A DNA stretch of 46,522 nucleotides from positions 1 through 46,522 of the forward strand of contig NZ_BPQQ01000101.1 of NCBI RefSeq assembly GCF_022179325.1, read 5' to 3'. A program made the translations under genes and the position numbers. Shown here one piece after another: positions 35,332-44,372 of the stretch. Origin of the DNA: Methylobacterium isbiliense (GTDB taxonomy: Bacteria > Pseudomonadota > Alphaproteobacteria > Rhizobiales > Beijerinckiaceae). The first letter of the stretch is position 1. Every line of letters begins with the position of its first letter. Below the pieces are notes generated by a model that was given only the letters and a program-made list of their open reading frames with translations, was not told the DNA's origin and did no database searches.

Positions 35332-37572
35332 ATGACCTACATCGATCAGGATCTCGCGCTCGCGCCCTATCCGGGGCGGGGTGCGTCGGGGCCGACGCTC
35401 CAGAACGAGATCCGCGCGGTTCTCGCGCTGCTGCGCCGCCGGCTGCCGCTGATCCTCGCCTGCGCGCTCCTCGGCGGGATCGTGTTCACGGTCTTCGCCT
35501 ACACGGCGACGCCGCTCTACCGGGCGAGCGCCGAGATCTCGGTCGATCCCCGCCGCCTCAGCGTCCTCGACACCAAGGACGAGCGCCGCCGCCAGGAGCC
35601 GGTCTTCGACCCGGCCCGCGTCGACAGCCTCGTGGAGACGGTGCGCTCCGAGCGCATCACCCGCGCGGTGGTGGCCGACCTGAACCTCGACGAGGATCCC
35701 GAGTTCAACGGCACCCGTCCGGGCACGCTCGCGCGCCTCACGGCGTGGATCACCGGAGAGGCGCCGGACGCCCCGAGCCCGGCCGAGCGCCGGCAGGCCG
35801 CCGTGGAGGCGGTGGCCGGCGGCCTCTCGGCCGCCCGGGTCGAGAACACCTTCGTGATGGAGGTCCGTTTCCTGGCCGAGACCCCCGAGAAGGCCGCGCG
35901 GGTCGCCAACGGCTTCGCGCAGGCCTTCCTGCGCGACCAGATCCAGGCCAACAGCGACACCACCCAGCAGGCCGCGGGCTGGCTCAAGAAGCGGCTCGAC
36001 GATCTCGCCCGCGAGGCCACCCGGGCCGAGGCCGCGGTCGCCGCCTACAAGCGCCAGAACAACATCGCGACCGCGGACGGCAAGTCGATCGACGATCAGG
36101 CGCTCGCCTCGATCAGCACCATGCTCACCGAGGCGGCGGGCACCACCGCGACCGCACAGGCCAAGCTCGACCGCGTGGTCGCGGTGAACCGCGCCGCCAC
36201 GCCCGACCTCGCGGTGGCCGACGCGCTGACGAACGAGGTCATCACCAAGGTGCGCCAGCAATACCTGGAGACCACCTCCCGGGCGAGCGAACTCGCCTCG
36301 CGCTTCGGCGAGGAGCATCCGGTGGTCAAGCGCCTGCGGGGGGACGCCGCCAACATGATGGAATCGATGCGCAGCGAGCTGCGGCGCATCGAGGAAGTCT
36401 ACCGCAGCGATCTCGAGATCGCCCGCAAGCGCGAGGCGGCGTTGCGCCAGAGCCTCGACGAGCAGTTCCGCAAGACCAGCGACATCGGCGCCCATCAGGT
36501 CCGGCTGCAGGAGCTGGAGAGCACCGCCCGCACGGCGCGTCAGGCCTACGAGGATTACGCCCAGCGCTACATCCAGACGGTGCAGCGCGAGACCTTCCCG
36601 GTCAGCGAGGCCCGGCTGATCGCCGAGGCGACCCCGCCCACCAAGAAGTTCTCGCCCAAGCGCACGCTGCTGATGGGGCTGGGCTTGGTCGGCGGCGGCG
36701 CGCTCGGCCTGCTGCTCGGCTTCGGAGTCGACTTCGCCGACCGCAGCCTGCGCACGCGCCGCGAGGCGGCGGAGGCGGTCGGCTGCGACTGCCTGGGCTT
36801 CATCCCGGCCGCCCGCGACGAGACCGGCCGCCAGGGCGCGGGCGACCCGGCCGGTCAGGGCCGGAAGGCCGCGCCGGGCCTCGCCTGGGACCACGTCCTG
36901 CGCCAGCCCTTCTCGATCGGGGCCGAGACCCTGCGCGCCATCCGGGTGGCGGCCGATCAGGCCCACGAGGGGCGGGGCGTGCGCTGCATCGGCGTCGTCT
37001 CGTGCCTGCCGGGGGAGGGCAAGACCTCGGTCTCGGCCAACCTCGCCCGGCTGATCGCCCGCAGCGGCCGGCGCGTCCTGCTCATCGACGGCGACCTGCG
37101 CAATCCGACGCTCACCCGCGGCCTCGCCCCGGAGGCCGTCACCGGCCTCGCCGACGCGCTGGACGGGGCCGATCTCGGCGCCGCCGTGCAGGGGAGCGCC
37201 GACCTCTCCCTCGACTTCCTGCCCGCCACCACGGGCGGCGCCCAGGCCGACGCCTACGAGATCCTGGGCTCGCCCGCGATGCGCGCGCTGCTGGCCGAGG
37301 CGCGCGAGCGCTACGACTACCTCGTGGTCGACCTGCCGCCGATGATGCCCGTCACCGACGTGCGCGCGCTCGCCTCCAGCATCGACGCCTTCGTGCTGGT
37401 GATCGAGTGGGGCGCCACCTCGCGCGAGCTCGTGGCCGACGCCCTGCGCTCGGCGCCCGTGGTCTGGGACCGCCTGCTCGGCACGGTGCTGAACAAGGCC
37501 CGCCTCAAGCAGCTCAAGCGCTACGGCGAGGCGCCCAGCACCTACTACCACGAGCGGTACATCAAGGCATGA
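35332..37572 (+). CDS. Wzz/BY-kinase exopolysaccharide co-polymerase (746 aa)
   Basis: It has the same architecture as the preceding protein: Wzz N-terminus with a helix near residues 40-60, periplasmic coiled coil, PxxP-like segment (ATPPTKKFSPKRTLLMGLG) before the second helix, then the kinase. Walker A is intact (LPGEGKTS, Lys564), with VLLIDGDLRNPTLT as A' and YLVVDLPPMMPVTD as Walker B. The C-terminus RYGEAPSTYYHERYIKA carries Tyr731, 738, 739 and 743, the autophosphorylated cluster of Wzc/ExoP-type kinases. Cycling of this phosphorylation controls polymer length and export. The ATG at 35332 has GGAG upstream; GTG 35302 is an alternative. The stop overlaps the next ATG by four bases. Confidence 0.93.
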   Translation: MTYIDQDLALAPYPGRGASGPTLQNEIRAVLALLRRRLPLILACALLGGIVFTVFAYTATPLYRASAEISVDPRRLSVLDTKDERRRQEPVFDPARVDSLVETVRSERITRAVVADLNLDEDPEFNGTRPGTLARLTAWITGEAPDAPSPAERRQAAVEAVAGGLSAARVENTFVMEVRFLAETPEKAARVANGFAQAFLRDQIQANSDTTQQAAGWLKKRLDDLAREATRAEAAVAAYKRQNNIATADGKSIDDQALASISTMLTEAAGTTATAQAKLDRVVAVNRAATPDLAVADALTNEVITKVRQQYLETTSRASELASRFGEEHPVVKRLRGDAANMMESMRSELRRIEEVYRSDLEIARKREAALRQSLDEQFRKTSDIGAHQVRLQELESTARTARQAYEDYAQRYIQTVQRETFPVSEARLIAEATPPTKKFSPKRTLLMGLGLVGGGALGLLLGFGVDFADRSLRTRREAAEAVGCDCLGFIPAARDETGRQGAGDPAGQGRKAAPGLAWDHVLRQPFSIGAETLRAIRVAADQAHEGRGVRCIGVVSCLPGEGKTSVSANLARLIARSGRRVLLIDGDLRNPTLTRGLAPEAVTGLADALDGADLGAAVQGSADLSLDFLPATTGGAQADAYEILGSPAMRALLAEARERYDYLVVDLPPMMPVTDVRALASSIDAFVLVIEWGATSRELVADALRSAPVVWDRLLGTVLNKARLKQLKRYGEAPSTYYHERYIKA

Positions 37573-38807
37573 GCACCGCCTGCGCCCGACACGAGAGGCC
37601 GGCGGGCACGGCCGCGACCGGCACCGCGCCGACCGGGACGGGCCCTGCCGTGCTGCAGGGATCGCACATTCCGGGTCTCGACGGGGTGCGGGCGATCTCG
37701 ATCCTGTGCGTGCTCGCCGGGCATTACGGCTTCGGCCGCGTCGTGCCGGGCGGCCTCGGCGTCACCATCTTCTTCTTCCTCAGCGGCTTCCTGATCACCA
37801 CGCTGCTGCTGCGCGAGCAGCAGCGGACCGGCGGCATCGACCTGCGCAACTTCTACATCCGGCGTGCCCTGCGGCTGACCCCCGAGATGGCTGCCTTCGT
37901 GCTGATCATCGCGGGCGTCGCCTGGGTCCAGGGCTACCTGATCCGCCCGGTCGAACTCATCGCCGCGCTGTTCTACTTCACGAACTACTACCACCTCACG
38001 GTCGGCATGTGCGGCTATGATGCCTGCGCGGGCTGGCACATGCTGTGGTCGCTCGCCGTCGAGGAGCACTTCTACCTCGTCTTCCCGCTCGCGCTGATCC
38101 TGATCGGCCCGCGGCCGCGCCTGCTCTTCGCCGCGCTGAGCGGGGTTCTGGTCCTCGGGCTCGTGTGGCGCCTCATCGTGGTCCTCGGCCTCTCGCTCGA
38201 CCCCGACTGGACCTACAAGGCGAGCGACGCGCGCCTCGATTCCATCGCCTATGGCTGCTGGCTCGCGGTGGTCTTCGCCCGCTTCCCCGAGCGCCTGCGC
38301 TGGGCTTGGCGGCACGGCCAAGTGCTGTTCGCCGTCGCCGCCGCCCTCCTGCTCGCTTCGCTCGCCCTGCGCCACCCGGTGTTCCGGGAAACGGCGCGCT
38401 ACTCGCTGCAGGGCCTCGCCCTCGCGAGCGCCTTCGTGGCGCTCTACGGCAGCGAGGCCGGCGGGCGGGTGCGCACGGCGCTCGAACGGCCGGCGCTGGT
38501 CCGGCTCGGGCGGCTCTCCTACGGCGCCTACCTCTGGCACTTCGTTCCCCTCGACATCGTCCTGCGCCAGCTCGGCGTGGCGCAGGCCGCGCTGCTCCCG
38601 CTCCACCTGAAGCTCGTAGTGGCTCCGCTCGCCGGGCTCGCGACGGTCGGGCTCGCCTACCTGTCCTACCGCCTCATCGCCCAGCCGGCGGCGGGCCTGC
38701 GCCACCGCTTCGGTCCGCGGGGGCGCTCCGCGCCGACCCCATCCCAGCCCACCCATCGGGATTCCGCGCCAGAGGGCGCGATGAGCCCGGCGGCCGGGCG
38801 GTCCTGA
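37569..38807 (+). CDS. Acyltransferase-3 family membrane protein (412 aa)
   Basis: About ten membrane helices follow a 35-residue polar N-terminus. The family start is IPGLDGVRAISILCVLAGHY, with the active-site His, followed by FFFLSGFLITTLLLREQQR and FYIRRALRLTPEM. These are the hallmarks of OafA/ExoZ-type O-acyltransferases that acetylate or succinylate exopolysaccharide and O-antigen sugars at the membrane. LRRL-type tail residues are cytosolic. The ATGA overlap with the kinase stop indicates translational coupling. It is one of three candidate decorating acyltransferases in the locus. Confidence 0.92.
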   Translation: MSTACARHERPAGTAATGTAPTGTGPAVLQGSHIPGLDGVRAISILCVLAGHYGFGRVVPGGLGVTIFFFLSGFLITTLLLREQQRTGGIDLRNFYIRRALRLTPEMAAFVLIIAGVAWVQGYLIRPVELIAALFYFTNYYHLTVGMCGYDACAGWHMLWSLAVEEHFYLVFPLALILIGPRPRLLFAALSGVLVLGLVWRLIVVLGLSLDPDWTYKASDARLDSIAYGCWLAVVFARFPERLRWAWRHGQVLFAVAAALLLASLALRHPVFRETARYSLQGLALASAFVALYGSEAGGRVRTALERPALVRLGRLSYGAYLWHFVPLDIVLRQLGVAQAALLPLHLKLVVAPLAGLATVGLAYLSYRLIAQPAAGLRHRFGPRGRSAPTPSQPTHRDSAPEGAMSPAAGRS

Positions 38808-38821
38808 ACCGGAGAGACGCC

Positions 38822-39994
38822 GTGCGCATCGCCTTCCTGTCCCCCGGCTCGCCGGAAACGCCCGCCGCCTGGAGCGGCACGCCCTATTTCTGCCTGCGCG
38901 CCCTGCGCGCCCAGTTCGAGACCGTCGTGCCGGTGCAAAGCCCGGCGATGCAGAGGCTGCAGCGGGCCCTGCGCCGGGCGGGGAGCCGCCTGCGCACCGA
39001 CCCGGCGCGCGAGCCCGCCTTCGGGCGGCTCTACGCGCTCGCCCTGCGCCGCCAGCTCGACCGGCTGCGCCCCGACGCGGTGTTCGGGCTCGCCAGCACG
39101 ACGCAGCTCGCCGGCCTCGTCGGCGACTACCCGGTCGTCCACTGCTCGGACGCCACCTTCCGGGGCATGTGCGGCTACTACCCCGACTGGTTCTCCGGCC
39201 TCTCGCCCCGTTCGGTGCGCAACGGCGAGGCGATGGAGCGCCGGGTGATCCTCGGCGCCGCGCTCGCCCTCTACCCCTCGGACTGGGCCGCGGCCTCGGC
39301 GCGCGACGATTACGGCGCGCCCGCTGAGCGCGTCCACACGGTGCCGTTCGGGGCCAACCTCGCCGATCCGCCGGCCCGGGATCCATTCCGGCGCGACGGC
39401 GTCTGCCGCCTGCTCTTCGTGGGCGTCGACTGGGCGCGCAAGGGCGGCGACCTCGCCCTCGCGGTGCTGCGCGGCCTCACCGCCGCGGGCGTCGCGGCGG
39501 AACTGCACGTGGTCGGCTGCACGCCCCCGCCCGAGGCGGCCGCCGTGCCCGGCCTCGTCGCCCACGGCTTCCTCAGCAAGGGCGATCCCGACCAGGTGCG
39601 GCGCCTGCAGGACCTCTTCGCCCGGGCCGCCTTCCTGATCGTGCCGAGCCGCCAGGAGGCCTACGGGCTCGTTTTCTGCGAGGCCGGCGCCTACGGCCTG
39701 CCGAGCCTCGCCACCGAGACCGGCGGCATCCCGACGATCGTGAGGCCGGGCGTCAACGGGTTCCTGTTCGCGCCCGAGGCCGGCCCCGGCCCCTACGTCG
39801 AGGCGGTGCGGGAGCATTGGTCCTCGCCCGACGCCTATGCGCGCCTGCGCGAGAGCACGCTCGCCCGCGCCCGTGCCGTGCTGACCTGGGACGCCTGGGG
39901 GGAGCGCAGCGCCGGACTGATCCGCCGTGCCGCCCGGCCGACCCCCGCGCCGGCCGCCGCCCGGCTCGCCCCCGCCGCCGAGGGCGCACGCTGA
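38822..39994 (+). CDS. Glycosyltransferase family 4 (390 aa)
   Basis: This is a GT-B enzyme. It starts at GTG 38822 with CGGAGAGA upstream (VRIAFLSPGSPETPAAWSGT). The C-terminal half has RLLFVGVDWARKGGDLALAV, ELHVVGCTPPPEA and LIVPSRQEAYGLVFCEAGAY, the GT4 donor site with the E-x7-E element. The segment GGIPTIVRPGVNGFLF is typical. It is cytosolic. The exact linkage and donor cannot be read from sequence. It overlaps the flippase ATG by one base. Confidence 0.9.
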   Translation: MRIAFLSPGSPETPAAWSGTPYFCLRALRAQFETVVPVQSPAMQRLQRALRRAGSRLRTDPAREPAFGRLYALALRRQLDRLRPDAVFGLASTTQLAGLVGDYPVVHCSDATFRGMCGYYPDWFSGLSPRSVRNGEAMERRVILGAALALYPSDWAAASARDDYGAPAERVHTVPFGANLADPPARDPFRRDGVCRLLFVGVDWARKGGDLALAVLRGLTAAGVAAELHVVGCTPPPEAAAVPGLVAHGFLSKGDPDQVRRLQDLFARAAFLIVPSRQEAYGLVFCEAGAYGLPSLATETGGIPTIVRPGVNGFLFAPEAGPGPYVEAVREHWSSPDAYARLRESTLARARAVLTWDAWGERSAGLIRRAARPTPAPAAARLAPAAEGAR

Positions 39995-41466
39995 TGGCGG
40001 CCCGCTCGCGCCTGCGCTCCGGGGCCACCCTCCTGTCGGCCAACCTCGCCGACATGCTGTTTCCCTTCGCGCGCAACGTCGCGCTCTCGCACACCCTGCC
40101 GGCCGACCAGTACGGGCTGGCGATCTCGCTCTCGGTGGTGGCGGCCTTCGCCGAACTCGCCACCGATATCGGCCTGCAATATTCGGCCGTGCGCGGGCAC
40201 GGCGACATCGACCCGGACGAGGTCTACGGCACGCTGCACGCGGTGGCGCTGCTGCGCGCCGGCCTCATCGCCCTCGGCCTGCTGGCGGCCGCCCCGCTCG
40301 TGGTCTGGTCGCTCGATGCCGGGCACGCCCTCTGGGCCTTCCTGGCGCTCGCCGCCGTGCCGCTCATCCGCGGCTTCCAGAACCTCGGCGTCAAGGAACT
40401 GACCCGCTCCTACGAGTTCGGGCCGGACGCCGCGACGGTGGTCGCCGCGCAACTCGCCTGGACGCTGGTGGCCGTGGGGATCGCCCTCGTCGTGCGCGAC
40501 TACCGCTGCATGCTGGCCGGCATCCTCGGCGGCGCCCTCGTCAGCGTCGTGGTCTCGCAGGCGATGGCGCGACGGCCCTGGCGGCTCGCCTGGAACCGCG
40601 AGGTCGCCCGCGAGGCCGAGCGGTTCGGGCGCCCGCTGATCCCCAACGGCATGGCCAACGCCTTCAGCATCATGGGCGACCGGCTCCTCGTCGGCAGCGC
40701 GCTCGGGGTCTCGGTGCTCGCCCTCTACAACAACGCGATGGGCATCGCGCTCATCCCCCGCGGTCAGCTCATCAAGTTCCTCACCAGCGTCTACCTCCCG
40801 GCCTTCGTCACCCGCACCCCGGCGGAGGCGGCGCGGGCGCGGCTGCACGACCAGTGGGCGGTCTGGCTGTCGCTGGCGGCCTTCGCGTACGGCCTCGGGC
40901 TTCTGGCGCTCGGGCGCCCGGTGATCGGCCTCGTGTTCGGCCCGGCCTACACGCCGTCGCTGGCGCTGATGAGCGCCATCGCGGTCGATGTCAGCGTCAA
41001 GACGCTGCTCGCCTTCCCGGTCCCGCCCTGCCTCGCCGCCGGCCAGACCCGCTTCGTGCTCTGGGGCTCGATCGCCGGGGCGGGGGTGGTGCTGATCGCC
41101 GCCGCGACCATCCCGCTCCACCGCTCGCTTGCGGGCTTCGTGGGCGGGCTGGCGGCGGGCGAGACCCTGGTCCTCGCCGGCATCGTCTGGCGCACGCTGG
41201 GCTGGCACGGCTTCTCGCCGCGCCTCGCGTGGTTCCTGGTGCTCTTTCCCGTGGGCGCGCTCCTGGCGCTCGCGGCCCTCGCGCCGCAGGCCGCCGCCCT
41301 GCCGGTCGGGCACTGGTTCGCGCTCTGCGTCGCCTACGGGCTGGCCGGGCTCGCCGTCTACGCGGTTGCCCTGCGCCTGAGCGGCCTCTCGCCCGCCGAC
41401 CTCGTGCGCATGCGGGCGCCCGCGGACCGCACCGTGCCGGCGGCCGAGCCGGCGGAGGCAGCCTGA
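39994..41466 (+). CDS. Wzx-type polysaccharide flippase (490 aa)
   Basis: Twelve to fourteen hydrophobic segments and the start SGATLLSANLADMLFPFARN (MOP/PST superfamily, oligosaccharidyl-lipid flippase) are seen. Charged residues in the central helices (FGRPLIPNGMANAFSIMGDR) fit a pore lined for an anionic substrate. The protein would move undecaprenyl-linked repeat units to the periplasm for the Wzy-like polymerase encoded at 31490. The ATG overlaps the preceding stop. The C-terminal 25 residues are a polar tail. Confidence 0.9.
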   Translation: MAARSRLRSGATLLSANLADMLFPFARNVALSHTLPADQYGLAISLSVVAAFAELATDIGLQYSAVRGHGDIDPDEVYGTLHAVALLRAGLIALGLLAAAPLVVWSLDAGHALWAFLALAAVPLIRGFQNLGVKELTRSYEFGPDAATVVAAQLAWTLVAVGIALVVRDYRCMLAGILGGALVSVVVSQAMARRPWRLAWNREVAREAERFGRPLIPNGMANAFSIMGDRLLVGSALGVSVLALYNNAMGIALIPRGQLIKFLTSVYLPAFVTRTPAEAARARLHDQWAVWLSLAAFAYGLGLLALGRPVIGLVFGPAYTPSLALMSAIAVDVSVKTLLAFPVPPCLAAGQTRFVLWGSIAGAGVVLIAAATIPLHRSLAGFVGGLAAGETLVLAGIVWRTLGWHGFSPRLAWFLVLFPVGALLALAALAPQAAALPVGHWFALCVAYGLAGLAVYAVALRLSGLSPADLVRMRAPADRTVPAAEPAEAA

Positions 41467-41482
41467 GATCATGGAGGCACTC

Positions 41483-42388
41483 ATGCACGATTCCGCTGAC
41501 GCGCCACCGACCGGCCTCGTCTCGGTGGTGATCCCGCACGTCGACGATCTCGCCAATCTCGACCGCTGCCTCGCCTTGCTGGCGGGCCAGACGCTGCCGT
41601 CCGGCCGCGTCGAGGTGGTGGTGGCGGATAACGGCTCGGCCGCGGGGCTCGCGGCGGTGCGGGCCGTGGCGGCGGGCCGGGCCCGGGTGATCGATGCGCC
41701 CGAGCGGGGGGCGGGGCCCGCGCGCAACGCCGGGGTCGCGGCGGCCCGGGGCGACATCCTGGTCTTCCTCGACAGCGATTGCCGCCCGGAGGCCGACTGG
41801 CTCGTCCGGGGTCTCGCAGCGCTCGGCGGGGCCGACGTGATCGGCGGCGCCGTCCGGGTGGTGGCCGAGAACGCCGCCGCGCCGACGCCGGTCGAGGCGT
41901 TCGAACTCGTCTTTGCCTTCCGCAACGACCTCTACGTCGCGCGCAAGGGCTTCACCGTCACCGCCAACATGTTCGTGCGCCGCGCCGTGTTCGAGGCGGT
42001 CGGCCCCTTCCGCAACGGCATGTCGGAGGACGTGGAGTGGTGCCACCGCGCGCGCGCGGGGGGCTACCGCCTCGCCTACGCGCCGGGGGCCGTGGTGGCC
42101 CATCCCGCGCGGCGGACCTGGGACGATCTCGTGCGCAAGTGGCGGCGCACCACCCGGGAGGCCTACCTGCTGGCGCGGCCCGGCGGCCTGCGCGTGCTGC
42201 CCTGGCTCGCCCGGGCTTGGCTGGTTCTGCTCTCGGCCCTGCCGCACGCCCTCAAGGCGATGCGGGCCGCCGAGATCGGGCCGTTGCGCGACCGGCTCGG
42301 CGCCGCCCGCGTGCTGCTGCGCATCCGCGGCTTCCGCTTCCTCGAGGCGCACCGCCTCGCCTTCACCCGCCAGGAGGCCGCGCGATGA
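41483..42388 (+). CDS. Glycosyltransferase family 2 (301 aa)
   Basis: This is an inverting GT-A enzyme. VSVVIPHVDDLANLDRCLAL is the family start, VVVADNGSAAGLAAVRAV binds the nucleotide, LVFLDSDCRPEADWLV holds the DxD-like motif, and MSEDVEWCHRARAGGYRLAY is the ED catalytic-base element. The C-terminus has a hydrophobic stretch that may lie on the membrane. The ATG at 41483 has GGAGG five bases upstream and is preferred to ATG 41471. The stop overlaps the next ATG by four bases. Confidence 0.9.
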   Translation: MHDSADAPPTGLVSVVIPHVDDLANLDRCLALLAGQTLPSGRVEVVVADNGSAAGLAAVRAVAAGRARVIDAPERGAGPARNAGVAAARGDILVFLDSDCRPEADWLVRGLAALGGADVIGGAVRVVAENAAAPTPVEAFELVFAFRNDLYVARKGFTVTANMFVRRAVFEAVGPFRNGMSEDVEWCHRARAGGYRLAYAPGAVVAHPARRTWDDLVRKWRRTTREAYLLARPGGLRVLPWLARAWLVLLSALPHALKAMRAAEIGPLRDRLGAARVLLRIRGFRFLEAHRLAFTRQEAAR

Positions 42389-43398
42389 CCGGCGTGGCGG
42401 TGGGCATCGTCGGTTACCGCTGCCCCGAGGCGATCGCGGCCTGCCTGACCGGCCTCGATCGCTCGACCCATCCGGTGCGCACGGTGGCGATCTGCGAGAA
42501 TGGCGGCCCGGAGGCTTTCGAGGCCCTGGCGGCCGCCCTCGGCGGCCTCGGATTCGCGATCTCCACGGATTCCGCCGGGGGAGGGGAGGCCACCGACCGA
42601 TCCATGCGCCTCGCCCGGCCGGCCCGGGCGGGCGCCATTGCGGAGGTCGTCCTGTACCGGGCCGTGCGGAATCTCGGCTATGCGGGGGCGATCAACGCGA
42701 TCCTCGATGCCCTGGCGCCGGATCCGCATTGGTCGGCCCTGTGGATCCTCAACCCGGACACCGAGCCGGCGCCAGACGCGCTCGCCGCCCTGGTGGCGCA
42801 TGCCGGGCGGGGGGGCTACGGCATCGTGGGCAGCCGCCTCATCGTCAAGGGCTCAGGCCGGGTCCAGCTCTACGGCGGGCGCTGGCGCCGCTTCCTCGGG
42901 CGCGGCTACAACATGGGGCTCGGCGCCGCCGCCGAGGCGCCGGTCGACCCGGACGCGATCGAGCGCGACCAGCACTACGTGTCGGGCGCCGCCATGTACG
43001 TGACGCGCGACTTCGTGCGCCAAGTCGGCCCGATGAGCGAGGATTACTTCCTCTATGCCGAGGAGGTGGATTGGTGCCTGCGCCGGGGCGCCTTCCGGCT
43101 CGGCTACGCGCACGACGCGGTGGTGCAGCACGACCACGGCGCCACGATCGGCTCGAACCTCGACCGGCGATCGCGCTCGGCGATCTCGGTCTTCCTCGAC
43201 GAGCGCAGCCGCCTGCTGCTCACCCGCCGCTTCTATCCCTACGCCTTTCCGGTCGCTGCGGCCGCGACCCTGCTCCTGACCCTGCAATACGTCCGGGCGG
43301 GCGCGGTGCGGAACTTCCGGGTGGCGCTCGCGGGCTGGTGGGCCGGGCTGTGCGGCGAGACCGGCGTCCCGGCCCGCCTCGTCCCGAAAGGCCAGTGA
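42385..43398 (+). CDS. Glycosyltransferase family 2, rhamnosyltransferase-like (337 aa)
   Basis: The GT-A core includes VAVGIVGYRCPEAIAACLTG, VRNLGYAGAINAILDALAP (N-x-GYAGA is typical of WbbL/RfbF-type rhamnosyltransferases), LWILNPDTEPAPDALAALVA with the DxE motif, and FLYAEEVDWCLRRGAFRLGY. Such enzymes often use dTDP-rhamnose. The nearby rfbA makes dTDP-glucose, the first dTDP-rhamnose precursor, which is consistent. The C-terminal hydrophobic patch (FPVAAAATLLLTLQYV) may anchor it to the membrane. The ATG at 42385 has AGGAGG upstream. Confidence 0.88.
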   Translation: MTGVAVGIVGYRCPEAIAACLTGLDRSTHPVRTVAICENGGPEAFEALAAALGGLGFAISTDSAGGGEATDRSMRLARPARAGAIAEVVLYRAVRNLGYAGAINAILDALAPDPHWSALWILNPDTEPAPDALAALVAHAGRGGYGIVGSRLIVKGSGRVQLYGGRWRRFLGRGYNMGLGAAAEAPVDPDAIERDQHYVSGAAMYVTRDFVRQVGPMSEDYFLYAEEVDWCLRRGAFRLGYAHDAVVQHDHGATIGSNLDRRSRSAISVFLDERSRLLLTRRFYPYAFPVAAAATLLLTLQYVRAGAVRNFRVALAGWWAGLCGETGVPARLVPKGQ

Positions 43399-44187
43399 AT
43401 GAGACCCGTCACCATCGATCCCGCCCTGAACGCCGGCCTCACGGCGCCGCGCGCCGCCGCGCGCGGGCCGGACCTGTCCGAGCCGGGACTGCGGCGCTCG
43501 AAGCGCCTCGCCTTCCTCCTCACCATCCTCGGGCGGCGCCTGCCGGACAGCTGGGTCTGGCGTCTGATCCGCCGCTGGGAGGGCGGTTCGGCGACGAGTG
43601 CCACGCTGCGGCAGGTGCTGTGGGAGCGCAACCGCGTGGTGGCCGGCGCCTTCTCGTACGGGTCGCTGCTCTACCCGACGCGCCATCTGCGCGAGGGCCT
43701 CGTCATCGGCCGCTACGTCTCGCTGGCCCAGACCGCCTTCTGGTCGTTCAACCACCCGACCGACCGCATCAGCAGCAGCCCGGCCTTCTACGAGGAGGGC
43801 GAGTACGGCCGCTTCACCAACCTGCCCGAGCCGCATCCCCGCCTGGAGGTGGGGCACGACGCCTGGATCGGCGACTACGTGGTCATCACCCCGCGCTGCC
43901 GCCGCATCGGCATCGGCGCCGTGGTGGGAGCCGGCGCGGTGGTCACGCGCGACGTGCCGGACTACGCGGTGGTGATCGGCGCGCCCGCGCGGGTGATCCG
44001 CCACCGGTTCCCGGAGGAGCTCCGCGCCCGCCTCCTCGCCTCGCGCTGGTGGGAATTGTCGCCCGACGACCTGCGGCCCTGGCGCGCCGCGCTGGCCCGG
44101 CCCGCCGAGGACGCCGCCAGCCTGCGCGCCCTCGACGAGATCGCCGCCCTGGTGCGCGCACGTACCAAGGACGCCGCGTCCGCCTGA
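43399..44187 (+). CDS. Hexapeptide-repeat acyltransferase (262 aa)
   Basis: A basic N-terminal extension of about 75 residues precedes a left-handed beta-helix. The helix has LVIGRYVSLAQTAFWSFNHP, LEVGHDAWIGDYVVITPRCR and IGIGAVVGAGAVVTRDVPDY, then VVIGAPARVIRHRFPEELRA. The catalytic His is likely in FNHPTDR. It is related to the 202-residue protein at 21028 but carries the extra N-terminus. It is probably a sugar O- or N-acetyltransferase for the repeat unit. The ATG directly follows the previous stop. Confidence 0.87.
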   Translation: MRPVTIDPALNAGLTAPRAAARGPDLSEPGLRRSKRLAFLLTILGRRLPDSWVWRLIRRWEGGSATSATLRQVLWERNRVVAGAFSYGSLLYPTRHLREGLVIGRYVSLAQTAFWSFNHPTDRISSSPAFYEEGEYGRFTNLPEPHPRLEVGHDAWIGDYVVITPRCRRIGIGAVVGAGAVVTRDVPDYAVVIGAPARVIRHRFPEELRARLLASRWWELSPDDLRPWRAALARPAEDAASLRALDEIAALVRARTKDAASA

Positions 44188-44220
44188 GCATCATTCCGCC
44201 GGTCGCGAACGACAGGTGCC

Positions 44221-44299
44221 GAAGTGGTCACCGGTTCGGCGGCAAAGATGATGCAAGAACAAGAACTCAGCAGAGTTGCCCCGCGCAACTCTGCTTAGA
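44221..44299. repeat. Diverged reverse copy of the 108-bp palindromic repeat
   Basis: Read forward, AAGTGGTCACCGG..., then AGAACAAGAACT, and the right end TCTGCTTAGA (44290-44299) match the reverse complement of the element at 8911-9018, with many changes and a different central hairpin. That hairpin is AGCAGAGTTGC/GCAACTCTGCT (44269-44295), exact over 11 bases. The element fills most of the gap between the acyltransferase and rfbA genes and may end the main exopolysaccharide transcript. Confidence 0.7.
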
Positions 44300-44372
44300 T
44301 CCCGGTCGTGCCGCAGGGTCGTGTCGGGCAACCGATGCGCGGCGTCCCGGCCCCCGCTCGAAGGAGATCATC

